This document shows, one piece after another, positions 43,935-52,061 of a DNA stretch of 64,000 nt. The notes below the pieces were generated by a model. It did not search any database. It saw only the letters and a list, made by a program, of their open reading frames with translations, and was not told the DNA's origin. The first letter of the stretch is position 1. Every line of letters starts with the position of its first letter. The stretch lies in contig CAVTZF010000013.1 of assembly GCA_963739095.1 (NCBI GenBank), positions 1-64,000 of the forward strand, given 5' to 3'. Made by a program: the position numbers and the translations under genes. The stretch comes from JACVRW01 sp963739095. GTDB taxonomy: Bacteria > Actinomycetota > Thermoleophilia > Solirubrobacterales > Thermoleophilaceae.

Positions 43935-44381
43935 GTGCGGTCGAAGGTCACCGTCGTGGGGCGGCGTGTTGTGGTCGTCGCCGTGGTTGTCGTGCAGCTC
44001 GCGCTGGTGGCCCGGGGGTACTGGGCGGACCACAAGGAGTTCGCCTTCCAGATGTTCCCGGAGGCGAGCACCTGGCGCGCCGACGTGGTCCGGGTCACCG
44101 CCGACGGCCGGCGGCTGCCGGTCGAGGCGGGCTGGGCGGGCTACCGCTGGGACGAGCTCGTTCAGGACCGTGGCCTGCGCTACCCGGACTTCCGCCACCA
44201 CGCCGACGCCGGCCTCGACAACCAGCTCGCTTTCCTCGACGCGGCGCTCGACTGGGTCGCTGCCAACACCCCGCGCGACCGCGAGACCCGCTACCTCGAG
44301 GCCGAGGTCACGGCCTGGCACAACGATGATCCGGTGCGGACCGAGGTCCTGCGCAGCGGCGTCCGCGAGGGCGTACGGTGA
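43935..44381 (+). CDS. membrane-anchored protein paired with an HTTM protein
   Basis: A 148-residue protein with one N-terminal helix (RVVVVAVVVVQLALVARGYW) and an extracytoplasmic domain. Notable: WADHKEFAFQMFPEASTWRA at the start of the domain, a His/Asp cluster (RYPDFRHHADAGLDNQLAFL), and LEAEVTAWHNDDP. I recognise no named family. It is coupled to the HTTM gene (GTGA overlap), so the two probably act together at the membrane. Confidence 0.75.
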   Translation: MRSKVTVVGRRVVVVAVVVVQLALVARGYWADHKEFAFQMFPEASTWRADVVRVTADGRRLPVEAGWAGYRWDELVQDRGLRYPDFRHHADAGLDNQLAFLDAALDWVAANTPRDRETRYLEAEVTAWHNDDPVRTEVLRSGVREGVR

Positions 44382-45496
44382 TCGCCCGCTTCGACGAGCT
44401 ACTCGGGCGCAGGGTGAGCATGCGCGCGCTCGCGCTGTTGCGGGTCTTTGCGGGGCTCGTCGTGCTGCTGCACCTGCGCCCGTTCCTGTCCGACGCGCTC
44501 GCGGGGCACATCTACTCGGACGCCTTCTACGAGCCGTATGCGTCCTGGTATCCCGAGCTGCCGAGCGAGCTGTACATCGGGCTGCTCTGGGTGGGAGCGC
44601 TCGCCGCGGTCTTCATGACGTTCGGGTTGCTCACTCGCCTGGCGACGGCAACGACGTTCGCGATCGTCGCCTACAACCTCTTCCTGTCGACCACCCACTT
44701 CCACAACAACCGGGCCTACCTCGTGATCGTCCTGGGCCTGCTGACCGTGGCGCCGTGCGGGCGGGAGCTGTCGCTCGACGCGTGGCTTCGGCGCCGGCGC
44801 GGGCTTCCGCCCCTCGACCGCTCGGCTCCGGCCTGGCCGCTGTGGCTGCTGCGCTTCGAGTGCGCCGTCGTCTACGGCGCGTCCGGCTTCAGCAAGCTGG
44901 TCGATCCGGACTGGTTCGGAGGCACGGTCACCTGGCAGCGCGTCGTGCGCGCCCAGGACCAGCTGGATGCCCTGCCTAATTGGCTGGTGTCCGTCGTGAC
45001 GGACCGCGGCTTCCACACGGGGGCAGCCAAGTTCGTCGTGCTCACCGAGCTGTTCATCGCGCTCGGCCTGTGGTGGCGCGGCACCCGCTACGCCGCCGTC
45101 TGGGTCGCCGTCGTCTTCCACCTGTCGATCGAGGGTTCGGCCTCCGTGCAGGTCTTCTCGCTGCTCGCCATCGCCGTGCTCGTGGTCTGGGCGGTGCCCT
45201 CGACCCGCGACCGGGTGCTCCGCTTCGACCCGAGCGTCGCGCGCGACCGGCGCCTCGCCGCGACCGTGCGCAGGCTCGACTGGCTCGCCCGCTTCCGCAT
45301 CGAACCGGGTCCGCGGCTCGAGGTCGTCGACCGCGACGGGGTGTCGTTCGGCGGCACGCCGGCCGTGGTCTTCGCCCTGAGCCGCCTCCCGCTGACGGCG
45401 TGGTTCGCGCTGCCCGTGCTGCTCCTGCCCGAGGTCCGCCGGGCCCGCCGCGTCGGGTCCGACGCCCGCGCGGTGGTGGCGGCCGGGCCGACATGA
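44378..45496 (+). CDS. HTTM-domain (vitamin K-dependent gamma-carboxylase-like) membrane protein
   Basis: A 372-residue polytopic protein with about eight helices. It matches the horizontally transferred transmembrane (HTTM) domain shared with vitamin K-dependent gamma-carboxylase: ALALLRVFAGLVVLLHLRPF, FLSTTHFHNNRAYLVIVLGL, VAPCGRELSLDAWLRRRRGL, and FECAVVYGASGFSKLVDPDW. The His-rich loop in the third or fourth helix is typical. The soluble C-terminal part is short compared with the animal enzyme, so carboxylation of Glu is not implied. GTG start overlapping the previous stop; its own stop overlaps the next ATG. Confidence 0.85.
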   Translation: MIARFDELLGRRVSMRALALLRVFAGLVVLLHLRPFLSDALAGHIYSDAFYEPYASWYPELPSELYIGLLWVGALAAVFMTFGLLTRLATATTFAIVAYNLFLSTTHFHNNRAYLVIVLGLLTVAPCGRELSLDAWLRRRRGLPPLDRSAPAWPLWLLRFECAVVYGASGFSKLVDPDWFGGTVTWQRVVRAQDQLDALPNWLVSVVTDRGFHTGAAKFVVLTELFIALGLWWRGTRYAAVWVAVVFHLSIEGSASVQVFSLLAIAVLVVWAVPSTRDRVLRFDPSVARDRRLAATVRRLDWLARFRIEPGPRLEVVDRDGVSFGGTPAVVFALSRLPLTAWFALPVLLLPEVRRARRVGSDARAVVAAGPT

Positions 45497-47253
45497 GCCG
45501 CGTCTGGCGCGCGGGCCTCGTCCTGGCGCTGCTGCTCGTTCTCGTCTTCAGCATCGGCGCCCCGCCCGAGCGCTGTCCGACCGTCAGCCCCGAGGAGATG
45601 CAGCGCTCGGCCCAGGCGGCCGTCGACTGGTTCGTCCGCAACCAGGGACCCGACGGTGACTGGCTCTACGAGTACGACGTCCGCGACGATTCCGTCTCGC
45701 CCGAGTACAACGAGGTGCGCCACGCCGGCGTGACGATGGGCCTCTACCAGGCGGCCGCGGCCGGGCTGGCGGGCGCGTTGCGCTCGGCGGACAGGGGAAC
45801 CGAGTGGGCGCTCGCCCGGCTCGAGGAGGACGACGACTGGGCGGCGTTCAGCTACAACGGGCGCACCACGACGGGCGCCACCGCGCTGCTCGTCGCCGGG
45901 CTTGCGATCCGCCGCGAGGCGACGGGGGAGGACCGCTACGACGAGGAGCTGCGCCGCCTCGGGCGCTTCCTGGTCGCGCAGACCGAGCCGTCCGGCGCCG
46001 TACTCGCGGAGTACGACTCGGGCAGCGCGGCGCCGGTGCCCGGCCAGTACTCGAAGTACTACACGGGCGAGGCCTACTGGGCGCTGGGGCTGCTGCACCG
46101 GGCCTTCCCGGACGAGGGCTGGGGGAGGGTCGCCGACCGCATCGGCGCATACCTCGCGACGTCGCGCGACGAGGCCGAGGACCACTGGCCCCCGATCCCC
46201 GACCACTGGGCGGCCTACGGCCAGGCCGAGACCGCCGAGTTCCCCGACCGCGGCGAGCCGCCGCTCAGCGCCGACGAGCTCGACTACGCCCGCGAGCAGG
46301 CAGGCATGTTCGGCTTTCAGGCGCGCTACCTCGGCCAGCTGTTCGGACCCTGGGGCGCGGTCGTGCGCGGCGGCTATGAGCCGCGCGGGGGCTGGTTCGG
46401 CGTGGTCGGCGAGGCGATCACGGGCTGGTGGCTGACCGCGCAGGCGGACGCCCGGCTCGCGGACCTCCGCACGCCGCTCGCCGAACGGGCGACCTGCGTG
46501 GCTGGGCTGGCGGTCGGCGAGCAGTCTGATGCCGACGACGCTGCGGGCGCCGCCCGGCCGGAGCGGATCGAGGGCGCCTGGGTCGTCGACGGCACGACCC
46601 GCATGGACGACCAGCAGCACGCGCTCGCCGGGCTGCTGCGCACGATCCCGATCGCAGAGGCGGCCGGCACGGCGCCCTCCGGCAACGACTCGCCCTCGGG
46701 CTGGTTGTGGGCCGCCGTGCTGCTGCTGGCGCTGAACCCGGCGCGCGCCGCCTTCGGCGTACCGCGTGCCGGGCGCTCGGCGCGCGAGGCGGCCGAGCTG
46801 GCGGCCCTCGGTGGGCTGGCCGGCGCGCTCGCGGTGTGCGTCGCCGCTCTACTGGGCGATCCGCTGCTGGACGCGCTCGACGTGAGCGAGTCGTCCTTCC
46901 GCATCGCCGCCGGCATCGTGGCCGCGCTGACCGGGGCCATCGACGTGTTCCGGCGGCCGCCCTCGCCCGAGCCGGCGCTCGACGGCTGGCGCGCGGCGAT
47001 CGTGCCGGTTGCGATCCCGCTGGTCGCCCGCCCGGCCCTGATTGTCCTGGCCCTGGGCGCGGGCGCCGACAGCGGCGCCCTCGTGGCGGTCGGCGCGATG
47101 GCGGTGGGCGTCGGGCTGCTTGCGGTCACAGTGGCCGCCTGGGGGACGGACGGTCCGCAGGGGCGGGTCCTACGCTGGGCCGGCCGCCTGCTCGCCTTGG
47201 GGCTGGTCGCACTCGGCGTGCTGCTTGCGCTCGACGGGATCCTCGCTGTCTAG
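45493..47253 (+). CDS. alpha/alpha-toroid domain fused to a MarC-like membrane domain
   Basis: A 586-residue protein. A signal-anchor (GLVLALLLVLVFSIG) is followed by about 370 residues resembling the alpha/alpha toroid of terpene cyclases, prenyltransferases or glycoside hydrolases (AAVDWFVRNQGPDGDWLYEY, YNGRTTTGATALLVAGLAIR, KYYTGEAYWALGLLHRAFPD, DDQQHALAGLLRT). The last 190 residues are membrane-embedded with MarC-like landmarks: LLALNPARAAF, DVSESSFRIAAGIVAALTGA and VPVAIPLVARPALIVLAL. I know of no described protein with this pairing. ATGA overlap with the HTTM gene makes a three-gene unit. No terpene-cyclase DxDD was seen, so a cyclase role is unlikely. Confidence 0.75.
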   Translation: MSRVWRAGLVLALLLVLVFSIGAPPERCPTVSPEEMQRSAQAAVDWFVRNQGPDGDWLYEYDVRDDSVSPEYNEVRHAGVTMGLYQAAAAGLAGALRSADRGTEWALARLEEDDDWAAFSYNGRTTTGATALLVAGLAIRREATGEDRYDEELRRLGRFLVAQTEPSGAVLAEYDSGSAAPVPGQYSKYYTGEAYWALGLLHRAFPDEGWGRVADRIGAYLATSRDEAEDHWPPIPDHWAAYGQAETAEFPDRGEPPLSADELDYAREQAGMFGFQARYLGQLFGPWGAVVRGGYEPRGGWFGVVGEAITGWWLTAQADARLADLRTPLAERATCVAGLAVGEQSDADDAAGAARPERIEGAWVVDGTTRMDDQQHALAGLLRTIPIAEAAGTAPSGNDSPSGWLWAAVLLLALNPARAAFGVPRAGRSAREAAELAALGGLAGALAVCVAALLGDPLLDALDVSESSFRIAAGIVAALTGAIDVFRRPPSPEPALDGWRAAIVPVAIPLVARPALIVLALGAGADSGALVAVGAMAVGVGLLAVTVAAWGTDGPQGRVLRWAGRLLALGLVALGVLLALDGILAV

Positions 47254-48032
47254 GCCGGGACGGGGCGCGGGCGTGCGCGCCACCGGTGCCACCCCTCGAA
47301 TGCGAGCATCACCGTGGTGGGCGGGACCGTGCCCGGCAGCGAGTCGACCACGGCGAAGAGCTGGTTCCACGCCTCGAGTGCAACGAGCGTGGCCACCGCG
47401 GCAAGCAGCTGATTGCGCCGGTCGGCGGCGAGGATGCCGCCGACCACCCCGGAGATGAAGTAGTCGCCGTAGTCGGTCGATACGTCCCCGATGTCGGCGA
47501 CCTGCAGCCGCGGCAGCTGTTCTGCCGGCGCTGCAGCGTTGAAGGCTGCGTTCTGATCGCCCCACAGGTCGCCGAAGATGAACACCGAGTCGATGATCGT
47601 CATGGCGACGACGCCCAGCTTCAGGAACAGGAGCGGCGTCGCGCCCGCGAGCAGCCTCCCGAGCGTCACGCACGAGCCGATGATCAGGAGCAGCCGCGCG
47701 ACGCGGCCGAGTGGATCGTCGGGCGCCGCCAACGCGATCGCAAGCAGCGGCACCACCCCGATCGCCATCCACGGCCGGGCGCCGTGGGCCGCCCAGCCGA
47801 GCGCGAGCGCGCATCCCGGGGGCACCAGCAGCAGGGCGATCCAGGTGATCACGTCGGCGCTCGTGCTCACCGCGGCGATCGCGACCACGCTCACGACCAC
47901 GGAGACGGGGCCGATCAGCGCCCAGCCGCGGCCGGTCAGCCGCAGCAGGAAGGCGGGCAGTCCGGCCGCGGGCAGCCCCACGCAGACCGCCTGAGCGGAG
48001 TCGAGCACGAAGGTGTCCCATTCGAAGTACAC
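47250..48032 (-). CDS. polytopic membrane protein, candidate presenilin-like aspartyl protease
   Basis: A 260-residue protein with about nine hydrophobic segments. The sixth contains Asp in VVAMTIIDSVFIFGDLW; after a hydrophilic loop of about 30 residues the seventh begins DYGDYFISGVVGGIL. The last has LPGTVPPTTVML. This order, Asp in TM6, loop, GxGD-like Asp at TM7, Pro-rich motif near TM9, matches presenilin/SPP-type proteases, although YGD replaces the usual GLGD or GVGD. The GTG at 48032 is chosen over an upstream ATG that runs into the divergent amidotransferase. Function otherwise unknown. It overlaps the toroid-MarC gene by four bases, tail to tail. Confidence 0.6.
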   Translation of the reverse strand: MYFEWDTFVLDSAQAVCVGLPAAGLPAFLLRLTGRGWALIGPVSVVVSVVAIAAVSTSADVITWIALLLVPPGCALALGWAAHGARPWMAIGVVPLLAIALAAPDDPLGRVARLLLIIGSCVTLGRLLAGATPLLFLKLGVVAMTIIDSVFIFGDLWGDQNAAFNAAAPAEQLPRLQVADIGDVSTDYGDYFISGVVGGILAADRRNQLLAAVATLVALEAWNQLFAVVDSLPGTVPPTTVMLAFEGWHRWRARPRPVPA

Positions 48033-48078
48033 GGCGCTCGCGTGATCCGCCCCGCATTCTGGGGTACCGCTCGAAGAG

Positions 48079-48960
48079 ATGTGTCGCCTGTTCGGCCTTG
48101 CCGCAGGATCGGAGCCGGTCAAGGCGACCTTTTGGCTGCTCGAGGCGCCTGACTCGCTCGCCGAGCAGAGCCGCCGGAACGCCGACGGGTACGGCTTGGC
48201 GACCTTCGAGGTCGACGGGCAGCCCCGCGTGGTCGTCGAGAAGCGGCCCGTCGCCGCATACGAGGACGAGCTGTACGCGCGCGAGGCAAACGAGCGCCGC
48301 TCGCCGCAGTTCCTCGCCCACGTGCGCTACGCCTCGACCGGGCCGTCCTCGCTGGAGAACACGCACCCGTTCGAGCAGGAGGAGCGCGTCTTCGTTCACA
48401 ACGGCCACATCGAGGGGCTGGACGCGCTCGACGAGCGGCTTGGGGAGTACCGCCGCCTGGTCCGCGGCGACACGGACTCCGAGCGCTTCTTCGCGCTGGT
48501 GACGAAGGAGACTGCCGCGCACGACGGCGACCCCGGAGCGGGCCTCGAAGCGGCGGCGCGCTGGATCGCCGCCGAGCTTCCGCTGTTCACCCTCAACTGC
48601 CTGCTCGCGACGACCGCGGGCATGTGGGCGCTGCGCTACCCGGACGTCCACGACCTGCTGATGCTCGAACGCGGCAGCGGCGGGCCAAGCGGTGAGCGGC
48701 ACCTCGACGCCGCCAGCCAGTCGGGGCGGATCCGCGTGCGTTCTGGCGAGCTGGCCAAGAATCCGGCGGTCATCTTCGCGAGCGAGCGGATGGACGAGGA
48801 CCCGGGCTGGCACAACCTCGAGCCCGGCGAATTGGTCCACATCGACGGCGACCTGCGCATCACGAGACGGATCGCGATCGAAGCTCCGCCGGCCCATCAG
48901 CTCCGGCTCGAGGACCTGCTGCCGGAAGTGGCGGCATCGCAGCACCACGCGGCGGCCTGA
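48079..48960 (+). CDS. class II glutamine amidotransferase
   Basis: A 293-residue Ntn-hydrolase. The nucleophile Cys2 follows the start Met (MCRLFGLAAG). Glutaminase-fold motifs: RNADGYGLATFEVDGQPRVV, FLAHVRYASTGPSSLENTHP, and FVHNGHIEGLD. The protein ends after the glutaminase-like fold, as in YafJ/EgtC-type proteins; no ergothioneine genes are adjacent, so the role is open. Head-to-head with the candidate protease, 46 bp apart. Confidence 0.9.
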   Translation: MCRLFGLAAGSEPVKATFWLLEAPDSLAEQSRRNADGYGLATFEVDGQPRVVVEKRPVAAYEDELYAREANERRSPQFLAHVRYASTGPSSLENTHPFEQEERVFVHNGHIEGLDALDERLGEYRRLVRGDTDSERFFALVTKETAAHDGDPGAGLEAAARWIAAELPLFTLNCLLATTAGMWALRYPDVHDLLMLERGSGGPSGERHLDAASQSGRIRVRSGELAKNPAVIFASERMDEDPGWHNLEPGELVHIDGDLRITRRIAIEAPPAHQLRLEDLLPEVAASQHHAAA

Positions 48961-48981
48961 GGCGCGCTCGGCTAGTAGAGC

Positions 48982-49380
48982 TCAGCGCTGAGCGGCGGCG
49001 TCGATGCGCTCCTGCGCGCGAGCCTTGCTCCGGGCGGGTATCAGGCGCCCGAACAAGGACCTGCGGCCGGCCACGGCTCGGTAGCCCACGTCGGCGAGCG
49101 CCGGGACGGCGTCGAGCGCCCGCGCCGGCAGATCGCCGCCCGGGACGAGGCGCAGGAGCGGGGCGAACGCATCGCCCCCCGAGTAGACCCGCCCGTCGTC
49201 GGCGACCACGTGCCAGGACGCCATCCGCTGCTCCGCGGGCATCCCGGACAGGAGCAGGTCGGCCTCGGGATCCTGCAAGGCCACGGGGCGCAGACGGCGG
49301 TCCCGGTCCAGCCGCAGCACCTGCGCGAGGCACCAGCGGCAGAAGCCGCAGTCGGCGTCGTAGAGAACGGGGCTGCTTAT
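48982..49380 (-). CDS. DCC-type thiol-disulfide oxidoreductase (DUF393), apparent ATA start
   Basis: A 132-residue protein with the DCC signature VLYDADCGFCRWCLAQVLRL: the Asp-x-x-Cys-x-x-Cys motif directly at the N-terminus. No ATG, GTG or TTG allows the first beta-strand to be translated; the nearest candidate is an ATA at 49380-49378 that overlaps the upstream TAA as ATAA and gives MSSPVLYDADC. Downstream starts would remove the active-site cysteines. It is the fourth gene of the thiamine-precursor transporter operon. The longer frame to 50325 is a shadow of the substrate-binding gene. Confidence 0.75.
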   Translation of the reverse strand: MSSPVLYDADCGFCRWCLAQVLRLDRDRRLRPVALQDPEADLLLSGMPAEQRMASWHVVADDGRVYSGGDAFAPLLRLVPGGDLPARALDAVPALADVGYRAVAGRRSLFGRLIPARSKARAQERIDAAAQR

Positions 49381-50384
49381 AGCCCCGACCCCGGCAGCAG
49401 CCGGTTGTTGTGGGTCGCGGCGGGATCGGGCGGCTCGTCGAGCAGGCCGCTGTCGCGCATCCAGGCCGAGAAGGCGTCCCATTGCTCTGGATCTTGCCAG
49501 CCGTAGGGCTTGCCCTCGGGCGGGAAGAAGAGCGGCAGCGTCACCTTGACCACCTCGCGCTGGAGCTCCGGGTCGAGGTCGGGGTTCGCCTCGAGCAGAC
49601 CGTTGATCGCCTCGTCCGGGTTCTCGCGCAGGTCGCGCGTGCCGCGCGACAGGGCGCCGATGAACGCTCGCAGCTTGCCGCTGTCCCGCTCGAGCGCGTC
49701 CTGGTTGGCCACCAGCACCAGCTCGTTGTAGGTCGGCACGCCGGCCTCGTCCATGCGGATGATCTGCGGCTTCTTGCCGCGCATCTTCAGCTCGGTGCCC
49801 TCGTAGTTCCAGAACGCCCCGAGCACGGCGTCGACCCGGCCGGTCAGCAGCGCGGGCGTGAGGTTGAAGCCGACGTTGCGCACCTTGACGTCGTCGGTGT
49901 TGACGCCCGCCTCGGCGAGGATCGTCTCGAGGTACGCCGTCTGGTAGTCGATGCCGGCGGTCCCGACCGTCTTGCCCTTGAGGTCCTTCGGTGCGCGGAT
50001 CTTGGCCTTCGGCAGCGAGATGATCGAGGTGAGCGGCTTCTGGACGAGCGCGGCGATGCTCACCACGTTCAGTCCGATCTCGCGGGCGCGGAAGACCTCC
50101 GGCTCGTATGAGATGGCGAGGTCGACGTTGCCCGCGGCGACCTGCTTGATCGGCGCCGACGGGTCCGGCGGCGTGCGGATCTCGACGTCGAGCCCCGCCT
50201 CCTCGAAGTACCCGGCCGCCTGCGCCGCGTAGATGCCGGCGTGGTCGGCGTTCGGGAAGTAGTCGAGCATCACCTCGACCCGCTTCGAGCCGCCCGGCTC
50301 GAGCACGTCCTCCTTCTCGCCGCAACCGGCGAGCACGACCAGGCCCAGCAGCAGGGCCGCGGTCAGCGGGAGGAGCTTTCTCAT
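49377..50384 (-). CDS. thiY: thiamine-pyrimidine ABC transporter substrate-binding lipoprotein
   Basis: A 335-residue NMT1/THI5-like binding protein with a lipobox (LLLGLVVLAGCGEKE, Cys about residue 21). The ligand site is VEVMLDYFPNADHAGIYAAQ followed by AAGYFEEAGLDVEIRTPPDP, typical for hydroxymethylpyrimidine or formylaminopyrimidine binders. Preceded in the same operon by permease, ATPase and a TPP riboswitch, which supports the thiamine-precursor role. ATGA overlap with the permease. Confidence 0.94.
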   Translation of the reverse strand: MRKLLPLTAALLLGLVVLAGCGEKEDVLEPGGSKRVEVMLDYFPNADHAGIYAAQAAGYFEEAGLDVEIRTPPDPSAPIKQVAAGNVDLAISYEPEVFRAREIGLNVVSIAALVQKPLTSIISLPKAKIRAPKDLKGKTVGTAGIDYQTAYLETILAEAGVNTDDVKVRNVGFNLTPALLTGRVDAVLGAFWNYEGTELKMRGKKPQIIRMDEAGVPTYNELVLVANQDALERDSGKLRAFIGALSRGTRDLRENPDEAINGLLEANPDLDPELQREVVKVTLPLFFPPEGKPYGWQDPEQWDAFSAWMRDSGLLDEPPDPAATHNNRLLPGSGL

Positions 50385-51130
50385 GCGATTCGTTCCTTTC
50401 GGTTCCACGGGCAGGCGACTCGCTCGGCGAGCGCGACCAGGGCGAACAGCGCCACGGCCATCAGCGTGAGGATCACGATCCCGGCGTAGACGCGCGGCGT
50501 CTGGAGCTGGGTGTTCCCGAGCAGGACGAGCCTGCCCAGACCCTCGTCCGCCCCGGCCCATTCGCCGAACACGGCACCGATCACCGACACCGTAGCGGCC
50601 ACCTTCAGGCCGCTGAACAGAAACGGGAGCGAGGCGGGCAGCTCGACGGAGCGCAAGGTGCGTACCCGTGAGGCACCGAAGCTGCGCATCAGCTTGATCA
50701 GCTCAGGCTCGACCGAGCGCAGGCCGTCGAGCAGGTTGACGGTGATCGGGAAGAAGCAGATCAGCGCGACGATGGCGAGCTTGGGGCCGATGCCGTAGTC
50801 GAAGGCGAGCACGAAGATGGGGGCGAGCACGACGATCGGGATCGCCTGCGAGCCCACGAGCAGGGGGTAGGCAGCGTCGCGCAGCGGCCGGATCAGATGC
50901 ATGCCGACGGCGAGCGCGACTCCGGCCACGACGGCGATCGCCAGGCCGAGCAGCACCTCGACGAGCGTGACCCAGGCGTTGTCCCAGAGGAGCGACCAGT
51001 CCGCGCGCAGCGCGTCCCAGGTCTCGACCGGCGAGGCGAGCGTGAGGTCGTCCACCGAGTGGAGCGACGCCACGCCCTGCCAGGCGAGCACGAACAGGAC
51101 GAGCAGGGCTGCGCTGAGCACGTACCTCAC
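50381..51130 (-). CDS. thiX: thiamine-precursor ABC transporter permease
   Basis: A 249-residue permease with about six helices. The EAA loop reads EPELIKLMRSFGASRVRTLR with SVELPASLPFLFSGLKVAA. GTG start within the stop of the ATPase gene (GTGA). Confidence 0.93.
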   Translation of the reverse strand: MRYVLSAALLVLFVLAWQGVASLHSVDDLTLASPVETWDALRADWSLLWDNAWVTLVEVLLGLAIAVVAGVALAVGMHLIRPLRDAAYPLLVGSQAIPIVVLAPIFVLAFDYGIGPKLAIVALICFFPITVNLLDGLRSVEPELIKLMRSFGASRVRTLRSVELPASLPFLFSGLKVAATVSVIGAVFGEWAGADEGLGRLVLLGNTQLQTPRVYAGIVILTLMAVALFALVALAERVACPWNRKERIA

Positions 51131-51888
51131 GAGCGCAGCGCCTCCAGCGCCTCGCCGCGCAGCTGGGCGAGCTCCGGGTCGGTGACCAAGCGCGGCCGCG
51201 GCAGGCCGACCTCGAACTCCGCGATCATGCGTCCAGGCCGGGCGGAGAGGACGATCACGCGGTCGGCCAGGAAGACGGCCTCCTCGACGTCGTGCGTCAC
51301 GAGCAGCACGGTGCGTGGCTCCTCGGCGAGCATGCCGGCGAACCACTCCTGCAGGTCGGCACGCGTGATCGCATCGAGCGCGCCGAAGGGCTCGTCGAGC
51401 AGGAGCAGCGGGCGGCCGGGCAGGAGCGTGCGCAGGAAGGCGACACGCTGGCGCATCCCCCCGGATAGCTCAGCCGGCCTCGCGCGCTCGAACTCGGCCA
51501 GTCCGAAGCGCTCGAAGAGCGGCTCGGCGCGCCGGCGCGCCTCGGCGCGCGGCACGCCCTGGCACTCGAGCGCGAGCGCGGCATTGCCGAGCGCGTCGCG
51601 CCAGGGCAGCAGCAGGTCGCGTTGAGGCATGTAGGCACACGCCGCGCGTCGCTCGGTTGCGCTCACCGCTCCGTTCACGCGCACGAGGCCCTCGTCCGGC
51701 TCCTGGAGGCCTGCGACGAGCTCGAGGAGAGTCGACTTACCGGAGCCCGACGGGCCGACGACGGCCGTGATCTCGTCCTTGCGCAGGGTCAGGTCGATCC
51801 CCGCGAGCGCGGTCAGCGCGCCGAAGCGGCGGGTGACGTTCTCGAAAGAGAGAGGCTCCTCTACGGGAGCCTCGGCCTGTCTCTGCAT
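51127..51888 (-). CDS. thiZ: thiamine-precursor ABC transporter ATP-binding protein
   Basis: A 253-residue ATPase with Walker A GPSGSGKS, Q-loop YMPQRDLLLPW, signature LSGGMRQR, Walker B LLLLDEPFGALD and H-loop LVTHD, of the nitrate/taurine/thiamine-precursor subgroup. The start ATG lies four bases after the GGAGGGA that forms the last strand of the TPP aptamer, so its translation, and through overlaps that of the whole operon, is expected to fall when thiamine pyrophosphate is high. Confidence 0.95.
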   Translation of the reverse strand: MQRQAEAPVEEPLSFENVTRRFGALTALAGIDLTLRKDEITAVVGPSGSGKSTLLELVAGLQEPDEGLVRVNGAVSATERRAACAYMPQRDLLLPWRDALGNAALALECQGVPRAEARRRAEPLFERFGLAEFERARPAELSGGMRQRVAFLRTLLPGRPLLLLDEPFGALDAITRADLQEWFAGMLAEEPRTVLLVTHDVEEAVFLADRVIVLSARPGRMIAEFEVGLPRPRLVTDPELAQLRGEALEALRS

Positions 51889-51891
51889 TCG

Positions 51892-51992
51892 CTCCCTCCG
51901 CGGGCATTACCCCACAGGTTCGAAGGGTCGGCGCCGAGCGGTGATGCCACCGGGGGCGCCCTCTCAGCCCGCCTTCCCGCGAGCCCCCCTGT
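51892..51992 (-). promoter_or_regulatory. TPP riboswitch (THI element)
   Basis: Reading the minus strand: a 5' stem (gggaaggcgg), the invariant CTGAGA (51961-51967 region), ggcgcccccggtggcatcac, then the second conserved block GACCCTTCGAACCTG followed by TGGGGTAATGCCCGCGGAGG and GA. All hallmark positions of the TPP aptamer are present in order. The 3' strand GCGGAGGGA doubles as the ribosome binding site of the ATPase gene, indicating translational control by direct sequestration. Confidence 0.95.
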
Positions 51993-52061
51993 TGTTCAGC
52001 CTGGGAGTCTAGCCCGGCAGCGTGCAGCGCACCTGGGCCCCGGCCAGTAGGCTCGCACGCG

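Noticed and set aside
45493..46700. Terpene or squalene-hopene cyclase activity for the toroid domain
   Set aside because: No DxDD or QW repeats seen, and the domain is predicted extracytoplasmic; only the fold resemblance is claimed.
47170..48948. 592-codon minus-strand frame
   Set aside because: Overlaps both the amidotransferase and the candidate protease in the wrong frame; no recognisable fold.
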